Shown: piece by piece, positions 37,063 through 48,900 of the stretch
Layout: each line of letters starts with the position of its first letter
Position numbering within the stretch: the first letter of the stretch is position 1
Assembly (NCBI RefSeq): GCF_003672135.1
Contig: NC_039511.1
Coordinates: forward strand, 9,202,464 to 9,266,463
Direction of reading: 5' to 3'
Origin: Ooceraea biroi
Taxonomy: Eukaryota; Arthropoda; Insecta; Hymenoptera; Formicidae
DNA: 64,000 nucleotides
The notes under the pieces: generated by a model
Told to the model about the DNA's origin: nothing
The model's database searches: none
What the model saw: only the letters and a program-made list of their open reading frames with translations
Translations under genes and position numbers: made by a program

Positions 37063-38640
37063 GGTTCTTGCAGGACCCTGCCCTGCGCGCTGCTCCTCCC
37101 GTTCACTCCGCTGCGCTCCGAGGTAACCTGTTATTTCAGGATTGCGAATCGCCGGGTGTTTTTGCGGGTCTCCCGGCGCACGGCACTATAAATATCGAAG
37201 TCTCTCTCCTCCTGCTCGGCAGGCTGTTCGCTTGTGGACGACGTGGCGACGAGGACGAGGCTGACCACCTCCTCGCATTCTCCTCTTCCCAGAAGACGAA
37301 CGAGGCGCCTCCTCGGGCGCGCGGAATCTGCTGCTTCGGCCGCAACCCCCGTAATTAAACAGGATCGCCCGGCAGCCTCCGCACGATGTGATATGCGCGT
37401 ATCCTACCCCCTCGTGCACGCGTTTACGGGACGTCCCACGCTTGCGCATCTCAGAAAGAACTCGCGAGATGATACGCTTCCTTCCGCAGGATCCAATCCG
37501 GACAGCCGGCATCCTTGGGAAGATTCCTCCGCGGATTCTCCAAGTCACGAAGATCCGCGCGCAGGATCGTGGGGATCACGTCTTCGTGACTTCAAAGAGT
37601 TTCTTTGCCGGGCACGATTACCGGTAATGAGCGAAGCAATTATTTTAATGCCGACCGGGTATTACGTAAATATTCGTAAAGGCGACGTTTATTTCAGCTG
37701 GACTTGTCGTATCTGTTCCGCGCATAAAGCCAGAAGTGCTACCAAAATAGCATCCCCATCCGCGCAATCTCATCCTCTGCAATTTTTGCTCACCTGCAGC
37801 AGAAATGTATGGTTACTTTACAAAATCTATAAAACCCACTCCGCCATATCTACTTAATAATAATCTTGAAACAGGAAAAATATTTCCGTGGCGATATGAC
37901 AGCTAAATTCAGGTATCGCTTTTCTCATTCACGCCAATTTAACAAATGTCAATTTAACGTTTTACAAATAGAACGTTTTACAGTTTGAACGACGTTGCAC
38001 GCGTTATTTGCGGCTTTACTAAAGAGTAGGAGATTACAAGCCAGCGTTTTCCGATTATCTCTAATGCTCGTCTAGTCCCTAAATTGCGAGAGATAGTGCA
38101 TATCCAGAACGAAGGGCTCGACTCGCTCTGTAATCTCGCGGCCACGAACTCGGCCGCGGTTGGTCATTGGTATTCCACGGATGTCGCCGTGAGTAGCCCT
38201 GATTCTAGACGTAATTCACGGAATTCTCGTTTCGGACAGACCAGGAACCCCTCTATCCCGGCACGCCGGACGCATTCCCAATTAGCTTCGTGACGTACAC
38301 ACGAAAATCCCGCGGAATGCGGATGTTGATTTCCCGATCGCGATCGCGCCGCGGGGCTCGATTCTTTATGCATTTATTCAGTCGGCATACGTGAAGCACA
38401 CGCCCGCGTGTACCGCTGATAATACGGCTTCAGAGTAGTCCGACACCGAAATTAATTGGTACTTTAATCCGGCGATAAGGATGTGCCACCGGCCGCTCAT
38501 TTATCTTTCGTTGCCGGCCGATTTGCCGGCTCTGTCCCATTAATTTATTTCGACGCGCCGCGGACTCAGACAAGAGAGAAAGAGGCCCCCTCGATTAATT
38601 GCTCCGACCCCGGTCCTTCACCTCTGCGACTTTAATGAAA
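37063..38640. other. Unannotated sequence
   Basis: 37063-37600 is GC-rich with long Arg/Ser-rich frames on both strands. 37640-38060 is AT-rich and holds a 16-bp two-copy tandem repeat. 38060-38640 is mixed. No gene is recognised. Confidence 0.5.
37956..37987. repeat. 16-bp tandem repeat, two copies
   Basis: AACGTTTTACAAATAG is followed directly by AACGTTTTACAGTTTG, sharing the first 11 bases. A third AACG begins after it. Confidence 0.75.
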
Positions 38641-38670
38641 GACTCCGTGTGCATAGAATCGCTGCGCGCA

Positions 38671-38915
38671 TTGTTGCAAGCTCGAGAACGCAAGTTCTCG
38701 AGTCATTAGTTTAGTTACTGATTATAAGATCCCATCTGGCTTATGACGTTTGCGAGACGCCAGTGCAGTGATCTGGAATGGCGGAAAGCGAATGTTGCAA
38801 AAAAGAGTATTACAAGATTCGTGACTCAAGAAAGCAATCCGATTCAATTTCGCCAATACAATCTCTGTGGCGCAACGGACGGTTCTACGACGGTACTTCC
38901 GTTAGGGTCATTGTA
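38671..38915 (+). repeat. Local duplication, copy A (~245 bp)
   Basis: Aligns collinearly with 39962-40206 in the same orientation. Shared anchors in order are TTGTTGCA, GAGTCATTAGTTTAG, CCATCTGG, CGGAAAG, ATTACAAGATT, GTGACTCAAGAAAGCAAT, CAATTTCGCCAAT and GCAACGGAC. Hand comparison suggests 75-80% identity with small gaps. Near its 5' end it contains a perfect 9-bp hairpin, CTCGAGAAC/GTTCTCGAG, at 38681-38702. The copies are about 1.29 kb apart start to start. No protein is evident. It may be a pair of interspersed repeat copies, an old segmental duplication, or a duplicated noncoding RNA or regulatory element. Confidence 0.9.
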
Positions 38916-39961
38916 TCGACAACAGTCTTGTTATAAGCTTCATGCTCAGCTAGCGTCAGTACAAAACTTTCGAATGCGATTCTCGTATCCTGCCAACCAC
39001 GGGACCAAGCACCCGCCGCGAGGATCGGTTAACCGTTAGCTTACATCCTGGATATCTTTCCGGCGATACGTGGGCCGGACCTGAGATTAATCGGGGAAGC
39101 GGGGAGGGTCTCTTTGTCTCAATGAACCACCTGGTTGTTCGTCCGATAACACAGCCGATACGTCGATAGCGGGGCCCGACTGGCGCGGTATCGTATCGCG
39201 ATCGCTCAGGCAATTTCTCAGAGCGGACCCGCGCGCATTCGTTATGCACGCGGGCCCGCGTGCTGGCCATCGCGCGGACTCACTCGCGAGCGGATCGCTC
39301 GCCGGCGGCCGGCTCGCTCCAATGATCCAGATCTATTTACCTAGTTTCCTGGAAACGTCGCCTGGAAATGACAACGGCACTCGCTCGCCGAACTCATACG
39401 CGAATGTAAAACGACAACTGTCTCCGTCTCGCTGTTCCGCCGTGACAGGTACTACGGATCTAGCGGACCCCCCGTGTGGGCCTCACCGCGCGTTGCCTCG
39501 GCACGCGCTCGCGGCCCGTAATGCGCCGCGATGAAGGAAAAAAAGGAACCGCTAGTCTGGTGGCCCCTTATCTAACTGGTACATCGTTTTCGAACGGACG
39601 AACCGTTTGCCAGGTTCCACGTGAGATTGCGTCTGGTAAGCGAGGTCGAGACCACCTTGGGCCTCAGCTTTGGGCTCGCCATCTCGGCGCCCTGCGACAT
39701 TCCGGCGAAACGCCCCGCGCTTCCGGTACCGCTTCGATTCCGCCGATGGTCAAGGTCGCACCTGGACACTAACCCCTCAAAATACGCCTTCTTCGCGATG
39801 ATAATTCAAGATCCGAGTTTGAAGAACTGAGCGTGAACGCTCGTCGCTCATGAAGAGGATTCTTCTCGTCAGATGTTAAGGACGATACACGTTCTGCATG
39901 ATCTACAAAGTCGTACTACGAGACATGTTTTATGAAAATATTTCCAACGTGATCTCGAAAG
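38916..39961. other. GC-rich spacer between duplicated copies
   Basis: About 1.05 kb of mostly GC-rich sequence (39050-39770 strongest). Next to copy A there is no TGG-type primer-binding site, and just before copy B there is no polypurine tract, so an LTR-type element is not supported. No gene is recognised. Confidence 0.5.
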
Positions 39962-40206
39962 TTGTTGCACACTCGAAAACGTGAATTCTTGAGTCATTAG
40001 TTTAGCTCCTGATCATAAGATTCCATCTGGTTACAATACTAATTACAATCTTAATCAGTTTAAGAGACTACAGTACTGACAATTTGGGACAACGGAAAGT
40101 GAATATTTGAAGAATTATTACAAGATTTGTGACTCAAGAAAGCAATCTGATCCAATTTCGCCAATGCATCCTGTCGGTGCAACGGACAGTTCCACAATCT
40201 TCGTTA
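39962..40206 (+). repeat. Local duplication, copy B (~245 bp)
   Basis: This is the second, AT-richer copy of 38671-38915. The block from GTGACTCAAGAAAGCAAT through GCAACGGAC (about 40130-40187) is the best preserved. The hairpin at the 5' end is degraded here (CTCGAAAAC versus ATTCTTGAG). Many differences are C-to-T or G-to-A relative to copy A, consistent with CpG decay in copy B or GC gain in copy A. Confidence 0.9.
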
Positions 40207-40463
40207 ATAAAAATTCGCTTTTCTATTCAAACTCGTAAGTTGCTTGAAGCGTATAGGCGTATCATCGAGTGCGACGTCAATATCGTAGCCTGGAAATAAT
40301 TATCCGGATCGGTGATTACGCGATGCGGCGATCTGAATCCCCGTTTTCAGGCTGGAAGTGAAATCAGCTCTGCGCGCAAGGATGCGAGAATGCGGATTTT
40401 GATTGTGGGTAAAATAATTTATGCCAGTGAACCGTTAAAGTGACGAGTAGAGACATTCAAGAG

Positions 40464-40465
<2 letters not shown>

Positions 40466-40529
<64 letters not shown>

Positions 40530-40530
40530 G
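40466..40530. repeat. Compound (AC)n-(AT)n microsatellite
   Basis: About 26 AC units run into about 6 TA units. It is one of the longest perfect microsatellites in the window, together with that at 21.16 kb. Confidence 0.97.
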
Positions 40531-41782
40531 AAAGTTGTAAAAAAGATTAATTCGTAAAAGTCGACTCTGTAATCCCGAATGATAGGTAGCGGTTTAAATT
40601 AACATAATCAATACAAACTCCGATTAATTCCCACATCTCAGACGAATTTTTAATCATGAGAAGCGGTCGATCACTTTGTAGCATGCGTGATACAAAGTGC
40701 CATCGACTCTCTCGGAATCTCGAAAGAAATATAGCCCTGGCCGGCCTCAGATTGCGTCTTCAGTAATCTTCCAAAATTAAACGAATCTCTTTCGCGTCTC
40801 GCTGCCGTGAAGCACGCGCCTGGCTTCGCGGAACGAATTAATCTCGTTAGCCGAGGAAATTAGATTCCTCTCTTTTCGCGTACTTGAGAATCGCGGCTTC
40901 TAATCCTCTCTTTCTCTCTCTCTCTCTCCTCGACTGGGCTAAATTAGTATTATTATCGTGAAAATTTCATTGGCCGGCCTGGGGATAACTGATTCCCCGC
41001 AACGAACCGAGGGCTGCCACACCGTCCGGTTCCATTCGGCGCGCCGCACGACATTATGGAGATGGAGACCGAGAAGGGCGGTAATCGCGAATAACGTGGG
41101 GTTGTTTCAGCGTGGCACGGCTAAACCAACGTGATACCGTAGGGCTATAATCTGCAGACGATCGTGTATATGTGCGAGTACATGCGTGTGATGGATACAT
41201 CTCGCGCGCACATACACATGTGCGTGCGTGGTAAAGCACATACGTCCGCCCGGATCGTTCCGCATGTCTGGCCGACTTTCGTCGGGTGACCAGCAAAAAA
41301 TCAAGATCGCGATTAGACGAACCACTCTAAACAAGGTACGCCATTAGGCCGGCGCGACGCAGACGATTAATAACCATGTGCTCCCAATTAATAGTGCACT
41401 TTTCACGGCGAATTTCGCTGGCTTCGTCGAAATCGAAAGTCGAAACACGTGCGGTTTCTGGAAGATTTTCGAGACGGCAGTTGTGAGAGACGATCCCGCG
41501 TGCGCGGATAAAAACGTCTTTCTCAATACGAAGGGGCTTGGTGAAAGGGGATGTGGAGCATGCTCTGGCGCCCGATTCCTCCTCTTTTCTCAACTAGGGA
41601 TTTTTTTCTATCGGCGCGGAGTTAATTTTCTCCGAATAAGAGGCTCGACTGTTACCGCAGCATCGCCCATGGCATGTTCCGCCGATGCCGATCTCCCGCA
41701 TGCTGATTTCAGCGTGCGTCGCACGCATATACCAAGAGCGCGGCCACGTAATTTCCAAATTTAATCGATCTGCCGCCGGCAC
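40531..41782. other. Unannotated sequence
   Basis: 40540-40720 is AT-rich, a (CT)n run lies at 40905-40929, and 41150-41240 is rich in GTGTG/ACATG words. If the exon candidate just beyond this block is terminal on the minus strand, this block would include its 3' untranslated region, but no AATAAA on the minus strand was found between 41330 and 41780. Confidence 0.45.
40905..40929. repeat. Short (CT)n microsatellite
   Basis: About 12 CT units with one TTT interruption. Confidence 0.9.
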
Positions 41783-42070
41783 CTAAGCCGACACCACGCG
41801 GAAATAGCGGAAGATCTCCTCGTCCGTCTCGCTCTCCCTCTGTGTGCCCTCTGGCGCTTCGTTGGCAATTAATTGCAAATTAATTTCGGCGCCCACGCGC
41901 AATGTGCCCCGAGCCGTTGTGCCAGCCGGATTTAATACATCGTTCGTCATTCGCTGTATAAAAAAGTCTCGTTGGTCCCATGAATCCGCTGCCGGAGGAT
42001 TCCCACCGTTCATTATTATTAGCCCACCGATATCCGTTTCCTCCTTTTTCGCCTCAGGCGCATGAAGTAT
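41783..42070 (-). CDS. Candidate coding exon, product unknown
   Basis: This is the most gene-like stretch in the window. Read on the minus strand, an acceptor (TTTATTTACTTTCAAG, AG at 42072-42071) with a branch-like TTTAAC upstream opens an in-phase frame from 42070 to a TAG at 41785-41783: 95 residues, with an internal ATG at 42013. By hand count G occupies about 40% of first codon positions and under 20% of second positions, as expected of real coding sequence. The translation is acidic and balanced (for example TDIGGLIIMNGGNPPAADSW and later APEGTQRESETDEEIFRYFR), unlike the Arg/Ser-rich frames elsewhere. I see no signal peptide, membrane segment, zinc-binding pattern or known domain. It could be a terminal exon, or an internal exon ending at a GT before the stop. 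The neighbouring exons are not visible. Confidence 0.45.
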   Translation of the reverse strand: MLHAPEAKKEETDIGGLIIMNGGNPPAADSWDQRDFFIQRMTNDVLNPAGTTARGTLRVGAEINLQLIANEAPEGTQRESETDEEIFRYFRVVSA

Positions 42071-45000
42071 CTTGAAAGTAAATAAATTTTCCGATAAAGT
42101 TAAATCTCATTTGTAGTTTTTATAATATTTTTTTTCAAAGATATGAAGTTACATGCTTGTACATATAACTGAATTATTAAATTAAAAATCATTACGTTGT
42201 CATAGAATTTACATCGTCGAGAACGTAACATTCTGAGTAAGGGTTTTCCGCCTGAGACGAGGAAAAATTAATTCCATCGTGGTGCAAAACGGCGCGGATG
42301 TGATGAAGGAAACAAAAGCACGGTCACGAAGGGCAAAGTACCGGTTCTACAACGTTTGCTCGTCGTCGCACGCACTTCATGCGAATTCAACGAGAGCGAA
42401 GTCACCGAGAACACGACAACGCGGAGGTCTCCCGCGATCCGCTTTGATCTCGGAAATTAGCTTACAGTTTATTGCATTTTTTACAGCGCCTTTCATCTCC
42501 GAGATTTCACGCGCGCCAGCTAAAATCTCTCATCAATATGCAGAGAGAACCGGGGAAGAAAAAACGCCTAAAGAAGAGGAGGGGCAAGGGCGGGAGGAGG
42601 GAGGGATGGACGATGTAGCCGGCAGCAGGAGACGGAGACGCGAGTGAAAAAAAGAAATATCAAGGAGGGAGGAACGCGCGCGATGAACGAACGGATGAAA
42701 AAGTTATTCTGGAACAGCCACGACTGGTCGCCCCGCTATCGAACGTTTACCACTTTTTCCTGCTCGAGGATTATTAATTATCAATGGCGCGTGTGCGTGT
42801 ACATTGCATTTTTACAATAATTAGAAGCTGATTTCATTAATGCGCGATTATAATCGTCACGGTGTTAATAGGATGCCAACCGAGGTGTAATGTGACCACT
42901 ATCCATACGCCGTAATAAATAAAGGCGAGACAGCGAAAAGTAATTAAAGAAAAAAGGCTAATTAAAATTCTAATAAGAATCTAACGCATTTAATCACCGC
43001 ATGGTATCGGGGACGCTCGTTGCGAAATGCTCAAGTACGCGATACAATATCGCGAATATTGATGACAATCAGAGACTCGTAGAAAAGAAAGTGTATTGTA
43101 TGCAACATTAATGAGCTTTACGTGGACATGATTCTTTTCTTATTTATGATTCCTTGAAAGCGAAGAATCCTGATATCATCGTAGTGCTGTACCTATCGCG
43201 CATATTATGCGTAAGCTGCCTCATATTATATAGCTCGTTGAACGACATAATGAAAATAAATTACAGTATTTAGAGGCTAATGAAAATCGAGTTCCGAGAT
43301 GCAACAAAATCATTTTATTTCACCACGGACGGTGATTATTAGCGCGCTATTAGCGCTGTTTTTCCCAGGACAGGTAATGTTAACTGGTCGATAATTATAG
43401 ATATTATAATCGCTAAGACCGCCACCTTCGATTGCGAAAATCTCGATGGAAACGGCGTAAAAGGTAATTTCAGTTAATCGCTCTATTCTTATTTGTTTCA
43501 CTGTGGGTGTAATAACAGAACTGGTACACAGACATGAATATTTTTTCCATTGAAAGAAACTCTATTCCCCTCAGAAAATTGCAGACTCTAGACGTCCCTT
43601 TTCTTAGAGATTTAATTCCACAGAATAGCAAACAAATTTATTAAATTCTATTTCTCAGAGAATAGCTAATTTATATACCAATATTTTTTAACGACAGCAC
43701 AGACTTCTCTGAAACGAATTTTAATAAACATTAAATGATCCCCTTTTTATCTCCTTCTTTATTCGACGCCACGCGTTTTTGTCCTGCTTTTACGAGGTAC
43801 TTAAAATTAATCGCGCGCATCTCTAATGTATTTACATGCGGCGTTACATCGCGGAATCGATGGTCGTAACGGCTCTTAAATTCCACCTCGCAGCGGGACG
43901 CTCTCTCCACTGTTACAAGACGATTGTCCGACGAGATGCGTTGTCGAGCGTCCGTCTTCGTCCGTCTGTTCGAGACGCCGGCGGGCGAACGTCGCGCTCA
44001 CCCGCGATGCTCGCCGTCCCTGATCGTTTGCGCCCGCGACAGGAGGATCCCTCTCACGTTTAGTCATCCCGCCGGCGACACGGCAAGCGAGGCGATCAGC
44101 GTGGACCAAGACGGACGGGGGAAAAAAAAGAACCGCCGCGGAGATCGCACGACGACACCGTCGACGAATCTCGGATACTTGCCGCGTCCTCCAATCGCAC
44201 CGCGCTATGACCGGTTCGTGATGTCATTCGGTATTTCCGTTCAGAAAAGGAAGATATACCCGCGACGATGTACCGCGTCATCCTGCAACCCTCCGCGCGT
44301 CCCCGTGAGATGGAGAACGCGACGCGGTTCTCCGGTCTGGTTAGCCTAACGCACACTGGAACTCTTCTTCCCGAGCCGAGTCCACCGTCCACGTCGCCGA
44401 GGGAACGAACCCGAAGATTACACTTTAATTGCCTTCGCGCCACGGAATTGCCGCTTGTCAAACCTTTCGCTACGGACCACTGATGCAAAATCAGCGCGTC
44501 AAAAACACGTTCCCTCGGCGTACAAGTTAGGCAAGGCGTACGAGCCTGTAAGGCGGCGCCGCAAAAATGTCGTACGTGCCGCGGGGTAAGACGAGCCGGG
44601 TTTGCCGTACATACATGGCTATTGCCAAACTGCATTTACGGGCTCGGCGAGCGATCCTCCTCCCCCGGCGGAGAGGTAACGTGTTGCTAATCATTTCTCG
44701 GCGCAGCCGAGGGCCTCGGATGCCCAGTAAAACCGTATTATCCGCGCGCGTTGCGAGACGCGAATGGTGACTTGAGTGGATTGTTGGAAGATGAGCGTAA
44801 GGAAACGCGCATCGCAACCGATGCACAGATGTTTACGTATGCGATTACGATATCCTCTTTAGAGCGCTCGCTGAAAACTGAATGAAGACCATATATTCAA
44901 CTGCCTTTGGCGAGTGTGTCGCTGAAACGATTTCGTGCTACCGTCGACGGTGATTTCTCTCGAGAAGTCACCTCGCCATTGAGCGAGCTGCACGCGTGGC

Positions 45001-45240
45001 GTTTTGTCTCGCATAGAATGACCCGCGAGTTTACGCGTAAACAGCCTAATAATGGTCGGTGGCGGGCCTTGACATTGCCCGGCGGCAGACAATGTACCCG
45101 CTGTCTTTTCCCTCGCTCGCGGGAGAGAACTCACGCCCGGTAGGCAACGGAGAAAACAAAGCGACGGAGAGGGACGACATCCGGTGCGCGCGTCGTGTGT
45201 CGTTCAACTCCGCGCCCGGTTATCTCGCCAGGAAAACAGC
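42071..45240. other. Unannotated sequence
   Basis: 42080-42260 and 42780-43820 are AT-rich. 42535-42660 is purine-rich, which produces a Glu/Gly/Arg-rich plus-strand frame at 42279-42647. 43900-44830 is CpG-rich with overlapping Arg-rich frames on both strands. No upstream exon partner for the 42-kb candidate can be identified. Confidence 0.45.
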
Positions 45241-45260
45241 TCGGCCATCTCCTCGGCTTA

Positions 45261-45299
45261 TCGTCGTCGTCGTCGTCGTCGTCATCGTCGTCGTTGTTG
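45261..45299. repeat. TCG trinucleotide microsatellite
   Basis: About 12 TCG units with CAT and TTG interruptions. It gives poly-Val on the plus strand and poly-Thr/Met on the minus strand. Confidence 0.95.
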
Positions 45300-45986
45300 C
45301 CCCGCGACTAATGGTACTCGCGACTAATTGGGAACTTTGTTTTCTAGGAGCAGACGGAAAACGCGCGTCGTGCCTCGAGCAGCCGGCGAGGATTTCGTCC
45401 CGCGCCATTGACACGACCGGCGAAAGGCGTGCCTGCCGGCGGGAATGTTCGCGGAAGTGGTTCCCTTTGTGACAGATCTTCTCGACGAGTAACGAGAAGC
45501 GAACGAACGGGGCGCTCCATTATGGTCACCCGTGGAACGAAGCCGCGTGTTGCGCCGCGATCGAGCTGCTTATCGATTACACCGGGGCGAGGAAAGAAAG
45601 GGGTACCTACTCCGGCTGCCGAGGAGGAAAAACCCTGAAATCGCGCGCGCGCAAACTTCCGTTCCGCGAACCGATTTCTTCGGTGTTCCTCGACTTGAAG
45701 ATCTTCAGCCAGCGTAAACGTATTCAGCGAGCGAGAGCGTATGGCTTTACCGTACAATATAATCTATTAGCGATCAAAGAAGACCTGTCCTCTTCTCCTT
45801 GCTCTGGTCCTGGTGAATATACCCGGCCCATCCGTTCCTCCCTCCGCGCGCGGGAAGTAGACTTTTTCCCGAGGGCGTGTGAATGAAACTGACGCTCGCA
45901 TGATGGGAACACCTTGGCGAACACAGGACGACGGGCGCCACAGTCGATAGCACGGTGATTCACGAGATGATAGCAGGTGGGAAAGG

Positions 45987-46054
45987 ATGAGAAACGAAGA
46001 AGAGAGCTGCCTCCTCGATGGGAAGAGCGCGGCGAGCAACGTCAACGACGACGA

Positions 46055-46093
<39 letters not shown>

Positions 46094-46334
46094 TGGCAAC
46101 GGTGATGGCGATGAAGAAAACAGCAGCAGCTCCGTGAGGAGAAAGAGAGAAAAAAAGGAAGAAGAGTCTAGGATATCATCGTCTATAAATACTCGCGCGC
46201 AGCCTCGGGCAAGGACGCGGTTGCCTACGGAGAAGCATCCTGAGACTGGACGCGAGATCGCCTCGCACCGACGTTTCCGACGAGCTGCGTGCCCGACGCG
46301 TACGCATACGTCGGACAACATTGACGCGCGCTAA
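45987..46334 (+). CDS. Candidate small acidic Asp-Gly repeat frame
   Basis: An ATG at 45987 opens 115 codons ending at a TAA. The order is an acidic start (MRNEEESCLLDGK), four Asp, about eight Asp-Gly pairs, a Ser run, a basic patch VRRKREKKEEESR that resembles a nuclear-localisation signal, and a basic tail. The repeat is built from GAC-GGC, and where it breaks down (46091-46113) four of about five changes are silent in this frame (GAC to GAT, GGC to GGT) and one gives Asn, which hints at coding constraint. Against this, simple repeats give such frames by chance, the tail is Arg-rich like noncoding DNA here, and a longer Ser/Pro-rich frame overlaps on the other strand. CC|GTGAGG at about 46135 could be a splice donor. 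No family is recognised. Confidence 0.25.
46044..46113. repeat. ACG/ACGGCG mini-repeat tract
   Basis: Four GAC triplets run into about six GACGGC hexamers, then a decaying portion with GAT, GGT and AAC variants. It is followed by three AGC triplets. Confidence 0.95.
46184..46191 (+). promoter_or_regulatory. TATA-like box
   Basis: TATAAATA sits in a GC-rich context inside the Asp-Gly frame. There is no initiator at the right distance. It would conflict with the coding interpretation of that frame and is a motif match only. Confidence 0.1.
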
Positions 46335-48900
46335 TTGGTATCTTGAGCGGCATGGAAAAGGGATCGTTCGGGATAATAAAGGGTATTAGCGGCGGGGCGG
46401 ATTCCAGGATGTATACCTACGTGCGTACGCGTGTGTACGCGCTCGCGTAGCCGAAGCGCATTATCCGGAGATAATGAATCTTGGAATATGATATATTGCC
46501 GGTCGCCCCTATCCGGGGACGGAAGGATCTACCTCATCGTAAATTTGCTCCTCAGCCCGGCGGGAGTAACGGATCGAATGCCGCCGCTGTGTCGCGTACA
46601 TATATACGCGTATGCACACGTATCCTTGATTGGACGCTCCGATTAGAAACCCGGGCGTGATTGCGCAACGTTTTCGCGCGGATGCGCCAGGTCGACGTAA
46701 CGAGACCGGGTTCAAGGATCAAGATCGCCAGCTGAATCTCGGTGAAATATCGATTACGGCCCGCCTGCTGTCAGCATCCCTAATCGCGGATCTTTATTCG
46801 GCCGCGATACACGCGAGCGCGTAATTCCGGAGACATTTATTATCGCGGGATAAATATCTGCGCACACTCGCGCGTCGCATCGCACGAGGAAGAAGCGGAA
46901 CTGATGTGATCGGGGAAGAATGCCACGATAATATTCAGGGAAGGAACGAAGCGCATGATAAAGTAAAAAAAAACTCTCGTCCCTTTCGGCAAAGTAACAT
47001 CCACTCGGCAGGTTGCACTTAGTTTAACGACTTTGGGGCATCGCTCTCCCATGCTACGTCAACTTCCTTAACGATCTCTCGCTACGAGTTCCTGCTTAGC
47101 GCCAACAATTGGGATTCCAGCAATCGCGCGACGTGTGAACGTACACTAACTGATCCCCCTTTAATTCAGAGACAATAAAGTCGAATATCCTCCCACTCTG
47201 CTTTATGCACAATCGTTCCATTCGATTGGCTTCGATCCAAAGTTGGTGTTGCTCAAAGAGAGCAACCTTCTCGCTACACGCGTGGCTACCGTAAGGTCAA
47301 AGGAAAATTGACTTAGCAAGTGACATTACTCTTCTTCAGTTGGACATGGTGCTATGAAATTACTTGCGCCGATCGTTATCATCAGTTGCTGCCGCTGACG
47401 TAATCCTCAACTCGTATCTTGTGTTTACAGCGATTACGATCAATCAGCCGACGACGGCGACTGGTACTTTCTATCTAATGACGCAGGCACGAGCGGACGA
47501 ATCGGATGGCCGATCGCTTCTCGATAATTGTCGATGAATTTACTAGACCTTCTGCCGATTTCTTTGGTCCCTGTCGATCATCGGCGATCGTCACGCTCGA
47601 CGTGTAGCAGTCAAGGACGTCGGTTGATTATAGCATCGGTTAATTATCGGCTTCGGTTTCACGACTTGATTACTCATTGCGTAGCGCGAACATCGGGAAC
47701 GGTGTTACGGTCATGTTTACGGTTCATAAATTCGTGACGGTTTCCTACGCAGCAACGGAGAAAACCACCGTAGGAACATTCCGGGGCTCGGCCACGTCTC
47801 GAGTTATCACGAAAAAGAATTACGAAAACGAAAAAGTTGCACGAACGTTGCTGAATGGAGGCGCACGCAGGCAGAATCGGTCCTAAGTACGGAGAACGAA
47901 AGGGACGGGCCCTTGGACGCCTGACTAGCGTAACTCAAGTTGCGCTAAAGAGGATGCACGCACCGTTCCCTCGTTTGCGTTGTTCGTTCCGCGGGAGTTA
48001 CAGTCCGCGTATAGTGCCTGGACATCCTCGCCTAACTTCGCCCATTGACGGTCCCTTCTAGGATAACTTGGCGCACGGCTGTTACTCGGAACCAATTTCA
48101 GGCGGCAAAAGCCGCGAGATAAATTCCAAAACAGATGTCTGGGAAACGTCACGGCGACGCGACGTCGTCGACGCTCGGTCAATAAATACCGATTGTTGAT
48201 GGCGACGTTGAACCCTCCCTCGTCGTCGTCGTCGTTGATCCGTCTCCCACGTACCCGCGCGCACATGTCTTCGCGAAGGGCAACGAACGTTTTGTACGGA
48301 GCGTTTGATGAGAGGAAGACCGCCGTGCTGCCGGAAGACGGTCGTTCCTAGCCCATACGTACGGGTAATATCTTAATAGGACAATGGCTACACACGGCGA
48401 CGAAACGTTATCCGGGAAACAATGTATTTTTCTCCGTGCCGGAACAGTTCTTCCCTGAAGTCATCGCGCTGCGCGGATAATGTTGGGAGTCGACAACAAC
48501 AGTTACGCACACCGCGGGGAACACGAAGGGGTCCGGGTCGCTGTCGCGAGGACCTTGAAGACGGCCGCGCTCCGAATCCTACGCGCCAGCGAGAGGTTTC
48601 CGCGTGCGGTAGCGCGGACACGCCGAGAGAACCGCCGCGCAAAAAATAACATCGAGCAGGATAATCAGCGTTTTACGTCACGGGCGTGCACGCACACGCA
48701 AGACCGCGGTGATGAGGCTCGCGTGACTCTCGAGAGGGTACGCGCGCGCGTTAGCGTACGCTGCGGCGCGGCGCTACAAGAGATCCGCGCGGAAAGAGAC
48801 GCACTCGTGCGCTCGCGCGCGGATATAATGAGAATTTAATTCCTGCCGTGTCCCCCCTCGGGAGTTCGCGCGCGAGCGGATATCTCGTTACGCGCGTTAG
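46335..48900. other. Unannotated sequence
   Basis: Mixed GC, with a short TCG run at 48220-48236 and CpG-rich DNA after 48240. Frames at 46431-47052, 47677-48061 and 48388-48839 are short and Arg-rich. Nothing is recognised. Confidence 0.5.

Noticed and set aside
37234..37857. Plus-strand open frame of 207 codons after the CT tract
   Set aside because: The GC-rich first half gives Arg/Ser/Pro-rich sequence, the second half falls in AT-rich DNA, and no family resemblance or codon bias is visible. The start codon also lacks support.
38671..40206. LTR-type element with the two 245-bp copies as terminal repeats
   Set aside because: The copies are too diverged, lack TG...CA ends, and there is no primer-binding site after the first or polypurine tract before the second. 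The interior encodes nothing recognisable.
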